From positions 1,364,001 to 1,428,000 of the forward strand of contig NW_025954962.1 of NCBI RefSeq assembly GCF_022376445.1: a stretch of DNA of 64,000 bases. The letters are read 5' to 3'. The notes beneath the pieces are model-generated. The model was not told the origin of the DNA. It saw only the letters and a list, made by a program, of their open reading frames with translations, and ran no database searches. This DNA is from Fomitopsis serialis. Taxonomy: Eukaryota > Basidiomycota > Agaricomycetes > Polyporales > Fomitopsidaceae. This document shows, piece after piece, positions 1 to 19,168 of the stretch (positions are counted from its first letter, which is position 1; every line of letters begins with the position of its first letter). A program made the position numbers and the translations under genes.

Positions 1-1939
<1,939 letters not shown>

Positions 1940-2603
1940 TGCTCCCGCTTCAAGTCCGAAGCGACCTCCACTCCTTTTTGTTGTTGTTGTGTCTCTCGTT
2001 GTGTATTTTGCTCGTCACTGTACTGAACTCTTAGAAGCCTGCAAGGACATCGACGTATGTATTTCGTGCGTTTGGTCGTACTCCGTAAAGTATTAGCTTA
2101 TTCGTCTCGTTCTGATAATGCTCCTGTATGTCTATGTATTCTATGCAAACTCTATGCAACCGCAGAATCATCGCGATCGTATACGCGACGCTCTAGCCAA
2201 GAGACCAGAAGCTCATACCGTCTGTTTGGAGTTTCTGACCGCGATGTGTGTGTCCACGTTTGCGATCAGTAAGACGCCGGATCGAGATGGCGGCAATGGC
2301 CGCCGGTGTATATTCTACGAACTCGAGATCCTGCACGATCGTCCCAAGCCGCCACCACCTTGTCGATTGCGTCGGGACGACTCGCTTATGAAGTGGTCCA
2401 GCACTCGACTCATGCACCGCATCCTCAGATACAACCCACTTTTGTCGCAATCACCTAGGTGGCGATAATTCGCCACAGCAGCTCTTGAATCTCACACCAG
2501 TACCACCCGCAGCACCCGTACCCAGCAGCACTATCGGCCAAGGCAAGTTTGACGGAGGATTGCGTGAACAAGGAAGAAAGTAGGGTGTCCACATTACCCC
2601 GTC

Positions 2604-5600
2604 ATGGGGACGAAAAAGAAGAAAACGCAGCTCAAGCCAGTGGCGAGAGGCTTTGCGACCACCTCTGTGCCGAAGAAGGTAATCCCTGTGGCAGACGTCG
2701 CCGAAGATAGCGATTCTCCAGCAGATCTCAAGGAACCCGAGGTCAAGGGAGATCCATCTTCATCATCCAGCGATGTCACGAAAAATCCCGAAGATGCGTC
2801 AGGACAGACTCTGGGTGATGTAGATGCCGGTCTCCAAGGACTTGTGGACAAGTTCCAGGACAAGACGGAGAAAGACATCGTTAGAACCATCAAGGTAGTC
2901 AACAGAGTCTACCTGCGTACTACTTTTCTCATTACCGCCATATTCAGGCCATCGAACAGGAAAGGCGTTTCGCTGAGACCATGAAATCTCTGGAATTCGA
3001 CTCAACCCTAGTACAACGTGTGCTAGAGCTATCGATCGAGTCCGAGCGCCGAGAACGTAAGAACAACATAAATTAACCACCTTGTGTCCATGACAATACT
3101 CATATGAGCACAGTTGAGCCTATCGTCGACGAATCAGCAGAGAAGGCAGTATCACGTCTGGCTGTCACCTATGGGGTCCTCAGACGGCTAGGTTTCTCAG
3201 AAGAGAGAGTGGAAGAATGCCTACGAGCCATCAATGGAATCGACCTGGAGGAGGCTTTCGATTGGGTATATCCGCTGCGCCACACTGCACTGTTTCGAAA
3301 TAACATTGAGTTGTCTTCACAGCTGCACCTGCACTGCACCGATGACGAGTTACAGGTAGACAAGGGTATGCTCCACGTTCATTCATGCCAAGTGATGGGA
3401 CTGAGTCTCGGGTACAACAGACGTCGATGGTACTGAGGCGACAAATTCCAAATCAGCCAGCGTCCCTTCGACTCCTCGGACAACACAACATTCAATACCT
3501 GGTCGCAGCCGTCCTGACATCCCGTCGTCGTCGATGCCACAGTCCCCGCAAAAGACAGGGTTCTCGGGACATCTTGACGCCAGTGCGCCGGTTTTCGTGC
3601 CCAGCGGCCTCTCTTCGCCCTACACGCCTCAAGGCAAAGCTCAATTTTCAGTGCCAGGGGACGAGACACCGAGTTCGAATACTCATAGCTCGAACAGCTC
3701 TGGGAGCTGGTCCCCGATTGATGATCCAAATGCCACCTTCGTGCAACTAAAGATGCAGATATCAGCACTCACTACGCATCGACAACCTGGCGAAACACGA
3801 GACGCATCTTTTCTGCATGATTTGCAACGGCGCCTCGAGGAAGTGAAGAAGGATTATCTCTTTGATGAAGCTGAGGCCGAAAGCCAATTCCGTATCGAGC
3901 GCGAGAGGGCCGATGCTCGTCTACTGCAGTCGAAACTGCGTGGGACTAGTACACCGACATCTCCTATAACTCCCTCGACCCCGAGTCCTTCAGCGCCTCG
4001 CAAGCCGAAGACTATTCAGACACAGCCTTCTGACTCTGGAGGTGACGCAGAGGAGGACATCTTCGACGAGGAAGAGTCGGCAGGCGGGATGTTCGAACTT
4101 CTGGAAGCAATGCCTACAACTGAAGTCGCGCAGAACGGGACATCGGTGAATGTCCGGGATATGGCTCTTCCAAAGCATTGGTCCGGTCGCACTCCGAAGT
4201 CTGTGCTGGCGGAGCGGGTGCACAAAGTCGACAGGTTTGCCGCTATCATGTATGCCGACGTCTCAGGAACTAGTCGCGCGAAGAGGGCCAAGGTTGATAT
4301 CCGCTGGACTGGTGGCAAAACAGATTTATGGTCCATGGACGACGTAGCATGCCATGACATGTCGCAGGCGGAGCAGTACATCTCAACTGTAGCTCTGCAT
4401 GCTCTCGCGTTTCCTCAGTCTGAGGGATTCGCATTGGGTGCTACGGCAGGTACGAACAGTCAGACAGCTTTCAGATTGTTGCCTGCTATCCATCGTGATC
4501 TATGGGACGAGCTCGAGAAGCAGAGACTCGCGCAAGACAATGCCATCAATCGCGGTATATGGACCAAACTGAATTCTATGTTGGAACCGAAGCTGAAGAC
4601 CGAACGAGAGGTGCGTAGCGTGAAGCGTCGGAGCTCTGATCTCGCCTCATGGATATCGTCTAGGCTACGGAGAGGAGTGCGAAGCTTGCAACCGATCTCA
4701 AGCAGCGTCATGGAAGCCGAAGCTACTTTGTCGGGAGTGACCTGAATCCCGAGCAGATTATGGCTGGCTTTCAAGCACGTCAAACAAATCCCGCATACCA
4801 GGACATGCTTGTAAGCCGTATATGTTCGTCGGCACTCAAGTGTTACTCACCATTTCCCTACAATAGCGCCAGCGAGAGCAGCTTCCTATCGCACAGTATC
4901 GCAATGACATCGTCGCGGCTCTGGAGACGTCTCAAATCCTAGTACTGAGTGGTGAGACCGGCTGGTATGTCTCTAGCTTGTGCATCTTAACGCAATCTTC
5001 CTGACGTATCCATTGTGCAGTGGGAAGTCTACTCAAGTACCCTCCTTCATTCTTGAAGATCATCTGTCGAAAGGCAAGCACTGCAAAATCTATTGCACCG
5101 AGCCTCGCCGGATCTCTGCGATCTCGCTGGCGCAGCGTGTGTCGCGAGAGTTGGGCGAGCCTGCCGGTGCAGTGGGTACAGCCGGGTCCATAGTAGGATA
5201 CTCCATCCGTTTGGAGAGCAACATCACGAACAGGACACGTTTGGCGTATGTCACGAATGGTATCGCTCTACGCATGTTAGAAGGCGGGTCGGGTCAGGGA
5301 GGTCAGGGAACGGCTTTCGACGAAATCACGGTACGTAAGTCGCGCCGTCGTGTATCTATACACCTGACGTTTCTTTAGCACATAATCATCGATGAAGTTC
5401 ACGAACGCACCATCGAGTCTGACTTCCTGCTGATTGTTCTCAAGTCCCTGCTCCTAGAGCGCCCCGAGCTCAAGTGGGTCATCCATTTTCTCGTCTCAAC
5501 TGCTGACTCACGGAACGAGTAGGGTCGTTCTTATGTCTGCTACTGTAGAGGCGGAGAAGATCTCGAACTACTTCGGCGGTGCTCCTGTCCTCTATGTGCC

Positions 5601-8119
5601 TGGACGAACCTTCCCTGTCGACGTCCGCTTCTTGGAGGATGCTGTGGAGTTGACTCAATGGAAACTCACTGAGGGATCTCAATATGCTCGCCGTGGTATG
5701 TTTGCCGTTCATGAGAGGTGCACGTAGCTCATGTTGCTTTAGGATATGACAAGTTCTCACGAAGCAAGGCACGCAACGAATGGTCCGAGGACGCTGTCCC
5801 TGTGGACGACGATGACGATGAGACAACGCAGGAGAACGTCAAGCTCGAGAAACGGTACTCGGCCTTGACCGCCAACACAATCAATCTACTCGACGAACGT
5901 CTCGTACCCTTCGATCTCATCGTCCGCCTTCTGGAACGCATATGCCTTGAGGACGCTGCCTACGCTACGTATTCGGCGGCAGTTCTAATCTTCATGCCTG
6001 GGATGGGCGAGATTCGACGACTGAATGATCTCTTGATGGAGCACAACGCCTTCGGTGCTGAGGACCGGTTCAGGGTCTATCCGCTGCACTCCACGATCTC
6101 GAGCGAGCAGCAAGGGGCAGTATTTGACATCCCGCCCCCTGGGATACGCAAGATCGTGATAGGTCTGTTCATATGACTGTTCACAACGACAGCAATTACT
6201 CACGCTTTGGTAGCGACGAACATCGCCGAGACTGGTATCACTATTCCTGACATCACGTGCGTCATCGACACAGGAAAGCATCGCGAAATGAGGTTCGTAT
6301 TCACTGGACCAGGAGTTAGCACAGTAAAAGACTGAGACATATGTCTAGGTTTGACGAGAAACGTCAGATCAGTAGACTCGTGGAGACGTTCATTGCCAGG
6401 AGTAATGCTGCTCAGAGGCGCGGCCGTTCAGGCCGTGTTCAGTCTGGACTCTGTTTCCATCTCTTCACCAGGATTCGTCACGACACAAGGTCAGGCCTTC
6501 TAACTCCGTATCTTGTATTTCTGAGCTGAACTTGCCCACAGCTGGCTGCTCATCCCGACCCGGAGATGATGCGCCTGAGTCTCAGCGACCTCGCATTGCG
6601 TATCAAGATCATGAAGGTGAAGCTTGGCACGACCATCGAAGACGTGCTGTCTCGGGCATTGGATCCGCCACTCCCCGTGAACATTCAACGTGCTGTCTCT
6701 GCCCTGGTGGAGGTATGTAGCGGAGAGCACCTAGCTGCCCTCATCGCACCTGATGAAGCGTCATTGTAGGTCCGGGCTCTGACTCCTTCAGAGGAGATCA
6801 CGCCCATGGGTCGCTTGTTGAGCAAGCTACCAACCGACGTGCACCTTGGGAAGTTCTTACTCACAGCTACGCTCTTCCGCTGTCTGGATCCAGCCCTTAC
6901 CATTGCGGCCACCCTCAATGCCAAGTCTCCCTTCGTCTCACCAATGGGGTTAGAGCAAGCAGCTGATCGCGCAAAGATGTCTTTCCGCGTCGGTCAGTGT
7001 CGTCTCTATGACAAAAGAGGAAACACTTGGGATTGACATTTGAACAGAGAACTCTGACTTTCTGACCATCCATAACGCCTTTGCAAGTTGGCGGCGTGCA
7101 TGTGCTAACGGCCAAGCCCAAGCGCGAAAGCTCTGCAAAGAGTACTTCTTGAGCTATCAAGTGAGTAGCTAGCAAAGAGTACCGTCTGCCGCAAACTGAG
7201 CCTCGAGCTAGAATCTGCAACAAATCGAGGAGCTCCGGCAGCAATTCCTTGGGTCAGTGTTGTGTGAGATTTCCTTCACAAGGAAATAATAACCTCGTTT
7301 CAGATATCTGGTCGACTCGTCGTTTTTGCCAGCGGACAACGCGTTCGTGCGTGAACTGAGTCGGTGAGTGCTGATCTCCCTACAAACGTCTGACCATTCT
7401 TATGCTTGAAGCAGAGCACGATACAACCGAAGCCGGACACGTTTCGTCACTGTGCCGCCGGACATGGATGCCTGCAGCGGGAACGTGCACCTCCTGAATG
7501 CCGCTCTCGCAGCTGGCCTGTACCCGAAGATCCTGTCGATCGACCCTTCTAATGGCGCGCTGAAGACCATCTCGAACAACCAGCTAGTCGCTTTCCATCC
7601 GTCGTCGGTCAACTTTGGCAAGCGGGCGACGGAGTTTGGGGTCAACCATTTGTGCTACTTCACGTTGATGTGAGTCACATCGTCGTCGTGTTTGAAAGAG
7701 ACCCCTCTCGCTGAGGCAACTTCCACAGGCAATCGAAGAAGCTGTATGCATGGGAGACGGGACCTGTAGATGACTTGGCCATGGTCCTGCTCTGCGGAGA
7801 ACCTGAATTCAAGGTACCTAGTGTAACTGCTACTTGACCTCCAATTGTTCACTTACATAGCTTCAAACAGATGGCCGCCGGCCTTGTGTACATCGACCGG
7901 AAGATCAAGTTCCGTTTCTCACCCAAGACTGGGGTCGCTCTCAAGCTCCTCAGGACTCAACTGGGCTCGTTGCTATCAACACAGATGCGAACGAGACCGC
8001 TGTCGGAAACGCAGGTGCTATGGAATGATCTCGCTATGATGGTTTTGGGGAAGGTCAGACCAGAGGAGCCAGGAAGACAACTGGATAGTATAACGCTGGT
8101 AGTCAACAGGCCATCATGA
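2604..8119 (+). CDS. DEAH/RHA-type ATP-dependent RNA helicase with UBA domain (DHX57/Ucp12-like)
   Basis: About 1,400 residues in roughly 20 exons. The N-terminus is basic (MGTKKKKTQLKP). A UBA-like helix triplet (LRRLGFSEERVEECLRAING) lies near residues 150-185, followed by a Ser-rich linker, a coiled coil near 3830-3930 and an RWD-like segment. The helicase core has Walker A GETGCGKST (split by the intron at about 4966-5020), TEPRRISA, motif II DEVH, motif III SAT, IFMPG, TNIAETGITIPDI and motif VI QRRGRSGR. These are followed by winged-helix/HA2 and OB-fold regions, ending at 8119. UBA plus RWD plus DEVH is the layout of human DHX57 and fission-yeast Ucp12. DHX29-like factors are the next best match. 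It probably remodels RNA or ribonucleoprotein in the cytoplasm. The ATG at 2604 is the first in-frame start after the upstream intergenic stretch. No frame break is needed in this gene. Confidence 0.9.
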
Positions 8120-8352
8120 CTACTCATGACACTTACAGTAGAACGTATGCACAATATGATCTGACCAAGACAATCCATGCCCTGCAACAAGTTGCTTCCA
8201 AACATTACTTTTAGTCGTGAACATACATCATCAACGGAGTAAAGCAGCCCATGGCGGGAGAGCAGTCGGTGCCATAGCGTAGTGCATAGATTGCATAGAG
8301 ACAGGGCTTACAACATAGCAATCGTGACAGAAGTGATACAGCAGCAGTGCGT

Positions 8353-8905
8353 CTACTCCTCCTCTTCCTCATCACCAGCGCCCTGGATGTTGTAGAAGCG
8401 GAGTTGGTAGGAATCTTTTGAGTTGGCGACGACACTAAAAACACTGCTCAGTACACATGTGTAAGGCAATATATACCATACTTACCGAATCCAGTCGCGG
8501 AGGGAGTTCTTCTTGAGGAACTTCTTGGTGAGGTACTTGAGGTATCGCTTGGACAGAGGGATGTTGGAAGACACAATGAGCTTTACATCGCCTGTCAAAG
8601 ATATTTTGAGTCAATGGCAGAGTAGTGAGTTGCGAGTGTACGCACCGTCCCGGGTGATCTTGACGTTTTCACCGAGCTGCCCAGTCTTGCCGTCAACCTT
8701 AATGCGGTCGTGGAAGTACTTTTCGAAGGCCGCGCCATCGAAGACACCGTCGCCCGCGGGCTTCGAGTAGTCAATGACAAACTTGTGCTTAGCAGCAGCA
8801 GACTTTCCGGACGCGGCCTTGGGCTAATGAGAAGGAGAGGAGGAAAAACCCAGCATGAGCCTACTGAGAAGGTAACTCAGCAAAGCGGTACTGGGGACTA
8901 ACCAT
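8353..8905 (-). CDS. RPL22: 60S ribosomal protein eL22
   Basis: The assembled protein (about 120 aa, usual length for eL22) contains [38 protein letters not shown] and [17 protein letters not shown], and ends in a run of glutamates. This is a near-textbook match to eukaryotic eL22. Exon 1 is only the ATG (8905-8903). The first intron runs 8902-8824 (GTTAGT...TTAG) and exon 2 starts [13 protein letters not shown]. Two more introns interrupt the gene, after the RDG and DWIR codons. The stop is TAG at 8355-8353. It is transcribed divergently from CBF5, so the two share a short promoter region. The product is a large-subunit ribosomal protein on the ribosome surface. Confidence 0.95.
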
Positions 8906-9184
8906 CTTGATGAGTCCGACGGAGAACGAGGGAGGGGAATGGTCTTGAGGGGGTCGTTGGAGGGTGCCGAAGTTCGCGGTCTGTGTACGCGCCCTCGTCA
9001 CGTGAATGATACTGTACAGTCGCTCTCACGGTCGGCTACCTCCGGTGTGGGCCCTGAAAAAGGACCGCCGATACCCACGCCACCGGCAGAGAGGGCAGAT
9101 CTCGATCCCCCAGATCGTGATCGCTGTGAGGGCGCGCAAACGACGCGGAAAACTTTGGACTCTGTTTGGACTCTGCATTCGACA
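8906..9184. promoter_or_regulatory. Shared divergent promoter region of RPL22 and CBF5
   Basis: This 279-bp stretch separates the start codons of RPL22 (leftward) and CBF5 (rightward). It must hold both 5' UTRs and both core promoters. I see no clear TATA box. The part beside CBF5 is GC-rich with an alternating C/G-rich tract around 9060-9140. Both products serve ribosome production, so joint regulation is plausible, but no binding site was identified. Confidence 0.6.
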
Positions 9185-10956
<1,772 letters not shown>

Positions 10957-11406
10957 TGTTCGTGTAACACGGTCGTGATATGGTTGTAGTACCAAAAACT
11001 CTGTCCTGTCGTCAGTAGGGCGGCACTGGCTCTGGCATTCTTGTGATTATACGTATGTTTTTGCACGTCGTCTTGCTGTATCTTAGCCGCTCTGGATTGA
11101 TTTCGCTTGTCGCTGACATCTCGGTCTCGAGATTGAGCCGCATGAATAGGAGTGTCGGCGTTGGCGTCGGGACCGAGTCGTTGCCCATAGTATCAGAACA
11201 ACAGACGATGCACAACACTGTAGGTCATAGGACAGATAAATTAGCACCGAGTGTCCGTGAACTATGGTAAACCAGTAAGAGAATGTATATGCTACAAAAC
11301 ACAAGACCCAACAAAACGACTACCCGGCGATATCACACAGTGAGTGGCCAGATCATGCAGTCGGCTCGTCACACCAACGGACGGGGCACCACTCATCCTT
11401 TACATG

Positions 11407-12941
11407 TTACACGAGGAATGTCATGATCATAGCGACGGACCCGAGCCCGAGCAAAGCATTAACAGCGATCGAGCCAGCACCATTGGCACCCGTGCTAGAT
11501 GGGCTGGCTCCCGTGCCTGACGCCGATGCAGACGCCGAGCCTGTGCCGTTCAGCTGGATGGCGAGCTGCTGGAACGCGGCGAAGCTGCGGGCGCTGTCGG
11601 CGACGGCGTTGATGGCGAAGACCATGCCCATCCCGCAGTGGCTGGCGCCGGTTGGCAGGTGCTGCTTGCACTGTTCGAGGTGAGGAGTGAGTGCACGTCT
11701 GGGAGAGGGGCGTTAAGGACGTACGTAGAACCAGGTCGGGGAGGTGTCGTTGACGGTGACGTTGAAGGTAGGGAAATCGGTCGCGTTGTCAGAGACGGGC
11801 ATGCTGTAGTAGGACGTCACGATCAACCGTGATGTTGGCTCATTTGTACAGAGGTCACAACTCACAATCCAGAGTCAATGGCGGTCACCTGGCCAGTGGT
11901 AGCGTTGGTCAACGGACGGCACGGATCAGCAAAGGATGACTGGGTCGCAGTGTGGTTCTTCTGGTGGCTAAGGAAGGGATAATCATCAGCTGCTACGCAG
12001 GACTGCAGTGCCGTGCAGCCCAAGACTTACAACTCGAAGACGACCGTGTCGCGCGGCTCAGCAGTGATGTTCGAGGGGCTGAACGTCAGCTGTCCGTTCG
12101 AGCCGCCAACAACGATCTTGTGTGTGGCACCCTGGAGCGACACGGGCGTCGCGGCGGGTGAGCCGGGGTACGACGAATACGTGGTCACCCAGGACGACGC
12201 CTGGACCGTGACCGTCTCCGTCACGACCGACACGCTCGGAGCGGCGGGGATCGTGACGCTGCCGTACGCAGCGGTGGTCCAAGGGCCGGACACAGAAGAT
12301 GCGGTAGCGGAAGCACTCGCGGAAGACTTGAAGGCTGCGCCTTCGGCGAGGGCTTTGTCGAGGTAGTTCGCGAACGAGTTGGACGTGCCGTTCGCGCCTG
12401 GATTCACGGCGAAAACCATGCCGTTGCCGCAGTGGCTCTTGGGCGTGTCGTCTGCTTGTCGGCAGTAGACCCAAATCGGCGTAGTCTGCATGGACGTCTG
12501 TTAGTTTGGAGTGGATGATGAGGGTGCTGAACACTTACGTTGTTAACGGTGATCGTGTAGGTCGGGAAGTTATCGGTCTGGTTCGAGGGCACGAACATAC
12601 TGACATGCAATGTCAAATCAGAGAGGCCTGGGAGGGCAATCCACAAAATATACTTACAACCCTGAGTCGAATCCACCGCTGGTCTTGTGGCATGGGTCAT
12701 TAAACGAGGACTGAGTCGCCGTGTGGTTCGCCTGTTTGAACTGGAAAGTAATCTGATCCCCAACTGAGGCAGACTGAAGCAGACATCAGCTACGATCACA
12801 GGAGTCGCAGTTCACCGAACTCACAAGGAAGCTAGGGGTGTAGATTTGATCCGCATTCGCGCTGCCTACGACGACATTGTGAACGGCGGCAGACGCTGCA
12901 GACGCAAGAACAAGAGCAGAAGCGGCAAGAATAGATATCAT
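11407..12941 (-). CDS. Secreted, GPI-anchored protein with two cupredoxin-like domains
   Basis: The ATG at 12941-12939 starts a signal peptide (MISILAASALVLASAASA). Two repeats of the same fold follow, each beginning H(N/K)(V/I)VVG and containing NHTATQSSF. Each ends with a copper-site-like block: WVYCRQADDTPKSHCGNGM in the first and WFYCKQHLPTGASHCGMGM in the second. In each block a Cys is followed ten residues later by His, and then after four residues by Met. Together with an upstream His this would complete a type-1 copper site. A Ser/Ala/Thr-rich spacer joins the domains. The C-terminus is Ser/Gly-rich and ends in a hydrophobic tail (AVNALLGLGSVAMIMTFLV), a likely GPI signal. It resembles fungal extracellular serine-rich cupredoxin proteins. 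Its function (copper binding, surface adhesion) is inferred only from the fold. Several introns, including 11682-11732. Confidence 0.85.
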
Positions 12942-13005
12942 GACGAGAGGCGTGAACGGAAGACAAAGGAGCAAGAGATGTAGACCGGGGCCCATCGTCC
13001 TGCAG

Positions 13006-13013
13006 CTTTTATG
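13006..13013 (-). promoter_or_regulatory. Possible TATA element of the cupredoxin gene
   Basis: On the minus strand this reads CATAAAAG and lies about 65-75 bp upstream of the ATG at 12941. The spacing suits a fungal TATA box. No other element was recognised. Confidence 0.35.
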
Positions 13014-16228
<3,215 letters not shown>

Positions 16229-16925
16229 GGGCGCTATGCTGGTAGCCCCAAACTCCCGTTTCGGCCCGACGTCCTGCTAGTGCACCATGCTCAGTGACTC
16301 AAGACCGTCCGGCGATATGCTGTTGTACCCGAGGGTAATATCCCCTCCGCTACGACGAAGGAAATAGAGCTGTTGTCGATCTATATACATGTAAACCATA
16401 TACCTGCATTCCTCGGATGTTGTTCTCTGCATTGGGTCTATTTATTTCATTGTACGCTTTGTTATAACAATATAATCAACAACGACAAAATGGGAGATGC
16501 GCGCACGAAGCGACCATCTGCTGAGCTACGTACAACGCAGATCATTGTCAATTCGTGGTGCAGTACAGTGATAGCGGTTCGGGAGTGCTGTAGTGCTAGC
16601 GCTGATGCGTCCAGGGATCATACCTGCTGTCAACGCACATGCACGTCACAGTCAGACATCTATCTTTGAGGCCAACAAGTTGATTGCAATTGTTCAGTCT
16701 AACACAACAAATCGATGCAGAAGGGTTCATAAAGCAATAATTCAGCGTTTGAAAGAACACATGAGAATGAGCTTTGCGTGATGAGATCATGGAACAGGGA
16801 TGCAAGAAGCGTGACCGAAGTCAGAGCAAGAACCAGGTCGATGGATGTGTAGGTGTCGCAGTACCGGGATGGTACGTCACTAGATGGGACGTACAGGTCA
16901 ACTCAAAGATGGTGAGCCGCAAGGC
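16229..16925. other. Convergent intergenic region, 3' ends of MAP kinase and SAP-like gene
   Basis: About 700 bp between two converging genes. It is AT-richer than its surroundings, with tracts such as TATATACATGTAAACCATATA near 16381. I see no coding exon. A short segment near 16500-16545 resembles the D-arm of a tRNA on the minus strand, but there is no matching T-arm, so no RNA gene is called. Confidence 0.5.
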
Positions 16926-19168
16926 TCAAAAGCGCGGCGCAGCCCCCACCCAGAAGCCAGCAGCAGCGACGCCCTCCACACCAAAGTCACCGAACCGCGT
17001 GTCTCCTTCAAGTTCAGTGCCATACATCGTCCGCTTCATGGGGGGCGCCGGTGTTTCAGGTGGGAGAGGCAGCTGGCCCAGCCCGAATACGTGTCCGATA
17101 TCGCTGCTCGAGACTGCCGGCTGCTCGGGGATGGCTTCAGCGTCGACGTCTTGCTCTGTGACGGTATGGAGGGGCGCGCTGCTCATCAGTGTGGATGGGT
17201 TGACTGTCCCATCCGAGCTGGGACCAGCCTGGCTTGTGGATGCTCGAGATGGTGGCCGGCTGCTGTCACGGCTGGCAGCTGAGCGCGGACGACCATGCGG
17301 ATGGAAGAGGTCATTCCGTTCTCGTCGTCCGCCTGCACGTTCGATATAGCCGCCGCTAGGGCTGCGTGGGACGGCGGGTGTAGGGGAAGTCGGTGGTTCT
17401 GGATAAGTGAAGCTGGGCATGCCACCGCCACCATAAGGACCCGCAGGCGTCGATGTCAGCGGATGGAAGGCAGTGGTAGTGAAGCTGAAATTGAATGCGT
17501 TGGGGGGCTGTACGTTGTTCTCAGGCGCATTTGCGGTCGCGGTCGTTCCGTTTATTGCAAAGCGACCTATCGCCGTATTTGCAGGGGGTAACTCGAGCAG
17601 GTCAGAGAGATGCGTCGTAGGCGGGGGCGGGTCCTGATATGACTCCATCGGTTCTTCTGGTCCACTGAAGATTGTGAAGGCAGGCGCGGATGGTGTCACC
17701 ACGGTCCCCCGTTGCGGGGCAGCATCTGGACTACCCGATGTACGTCCATTTCCTTGTGATGAGGACCCTGTGGTGTGCGGCGATAGCTTCGCACGTTTCC
17801 TCGTCGGACGAGCTGCCCTATGGAGCAGCTCCTCACTTTCCTTCCCAGCATCCGCTATACCAGTTAGCTGGCTGTCATCTGAGTCTCGCGGGTGTTTTCC
17901 AAGGACACGCGCAGCAAACCCTGGGTGCGGTTGTACCTCCTGCGCCACGGCATCCGTTTGGGCGCCAGGGCTCGCGGATGCGCCCTCCGTAACCTCCCTG
18001 CATGAACTACCATGAGTATAACACGGGTTATGCCAATCATGCCCACGTACGTCGCACGTGCTTTGCCCGCACTCTTCGCGGATTGAGCCATGGCAGAAAC
18101 AACTGTACGATCGCCAGAGATTGGTGTTAGGTCTCTCAGCCTGTGTACCTCCGCTTCAAGCGTCGCCATGTCACCGAGCTTCACGCGCAGAAGTTCAACC
18201 TCGATGCTCAGTCCGCCACTTCAGTCCTCAGGTTGTCAACGTTTGCCACCTGCCCGGTGAGGCGTTGCACTTCTGACTGTAGTTGTCCGATTTGATCTTT
18301 CAATGGTTGAATCTGCGATGATCGATTAGTCCTCCAAGCCAATGAAGGGCATTTGAACGTACGATCTGAGCTGCTGTGTCTGCGTCGGCCAAGGTTGAGA
18401 TGCGGTAGGCTGTACATCTGCTCCAGCACCATGCTCGGTTTCATGAGATGTGCCTGAAGGACCAGCTACCGGGCCTTTCGAGGTGTGAGCTACGAGATGT
18501 TGAAGGCCCACGAGAAGATAGTCACGCGTACCTGTCTCAGCCGGTTCTGCAGCATTCGTCAGTAACATGTAGCAACCTTGCGACGAAATGGGACTCACCT
18601 TCCTCCTCCTGAATGACATCCTCGGAGGGCTTTACGCTTGTGCTGCCCTTCCCTCGCTTAGTCTTCGTGAGACTGACTGACTTCGTGATGGCTCGCGCGC
18701 CACTACCTCCCGCCAACGTCGGTCGACCGACACCCAATCTGTATTGGGTTTGTCTCGATTTCTTCCTGTTTGAGACGGTGGAAGATTGGGAAGACGGCGG
18801 TGCGGGCTGAAGTTCTGGAGGAGCTGATCCGCCCTGCGGTTCGTCCGGCTGCTCCTCCTCATCGTCCGTGTCGTGTATGATGACTGAGCTGATGATGTTC
18901 CTCTGAGACGAGACCCATGTGAAGACCTGCTCGAAATCCGGAGAGAGGACGCTCGTCTGGGCTGCGCTGGTGGGGCGGGATGGAAGACGGGATGAGGTTG
19001 GCGACGAGGTGGCTGCATGGTGTCAAGTAACAGATCAACCAACGCCTCAGACTTGAGGTTGGCTTTGATGCCTTGGTCCTGCAATTGTTGCGTTCAGGGC
19101 GCCGCGCAGTCATATATAGGCATGGTATGACGCACTTTACAGAGCTTCTGCAGGTCGGTGCGTTTCAT
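16926..19168 (-). CDS. Uncharacterised protein: SAP-like N-terminus, coiled coil, Pro/Ser-rich tail
   Basis: The ATG at 19168-19166 opens MKRTDLQKLCK. After an intron (about 19135-19079) comes DQGIKANLKSEALVDLLLDT, together resembling a SAP or LEM-like helix-extended-helix DNA-binding motif. A long low-complexity region follows, with an acidic patch (DTDDEEEQPDE), and then a coiled coil (LKDQIGQLQSEVQRLTGQV, VELLRVKLGDMATLEAEVHR). The last exon is Pro/Ser-rich, with KRAKL near its start, and closes with MKRTMYGTELEGDTRFGDFG and GFWVG before the TGA at 16926. A nuclear, chromatin-linked role is inferred from the SAP-like motif and KRAKL only. One base seems missing near 19013-19016, where LLLDTM must pass into ATSSPTSSRLPSRP. 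No known family was recognised. Confidence 0.6.

Noticed and set aside
16498..16560. tRNA-like segment on the minus strand (TAGCTCAGCAGATGG)
   Set aside because: It resembles a D-arm, but no T-arm (GGTTCGA-type) or acceptor pairing was found in the right place.
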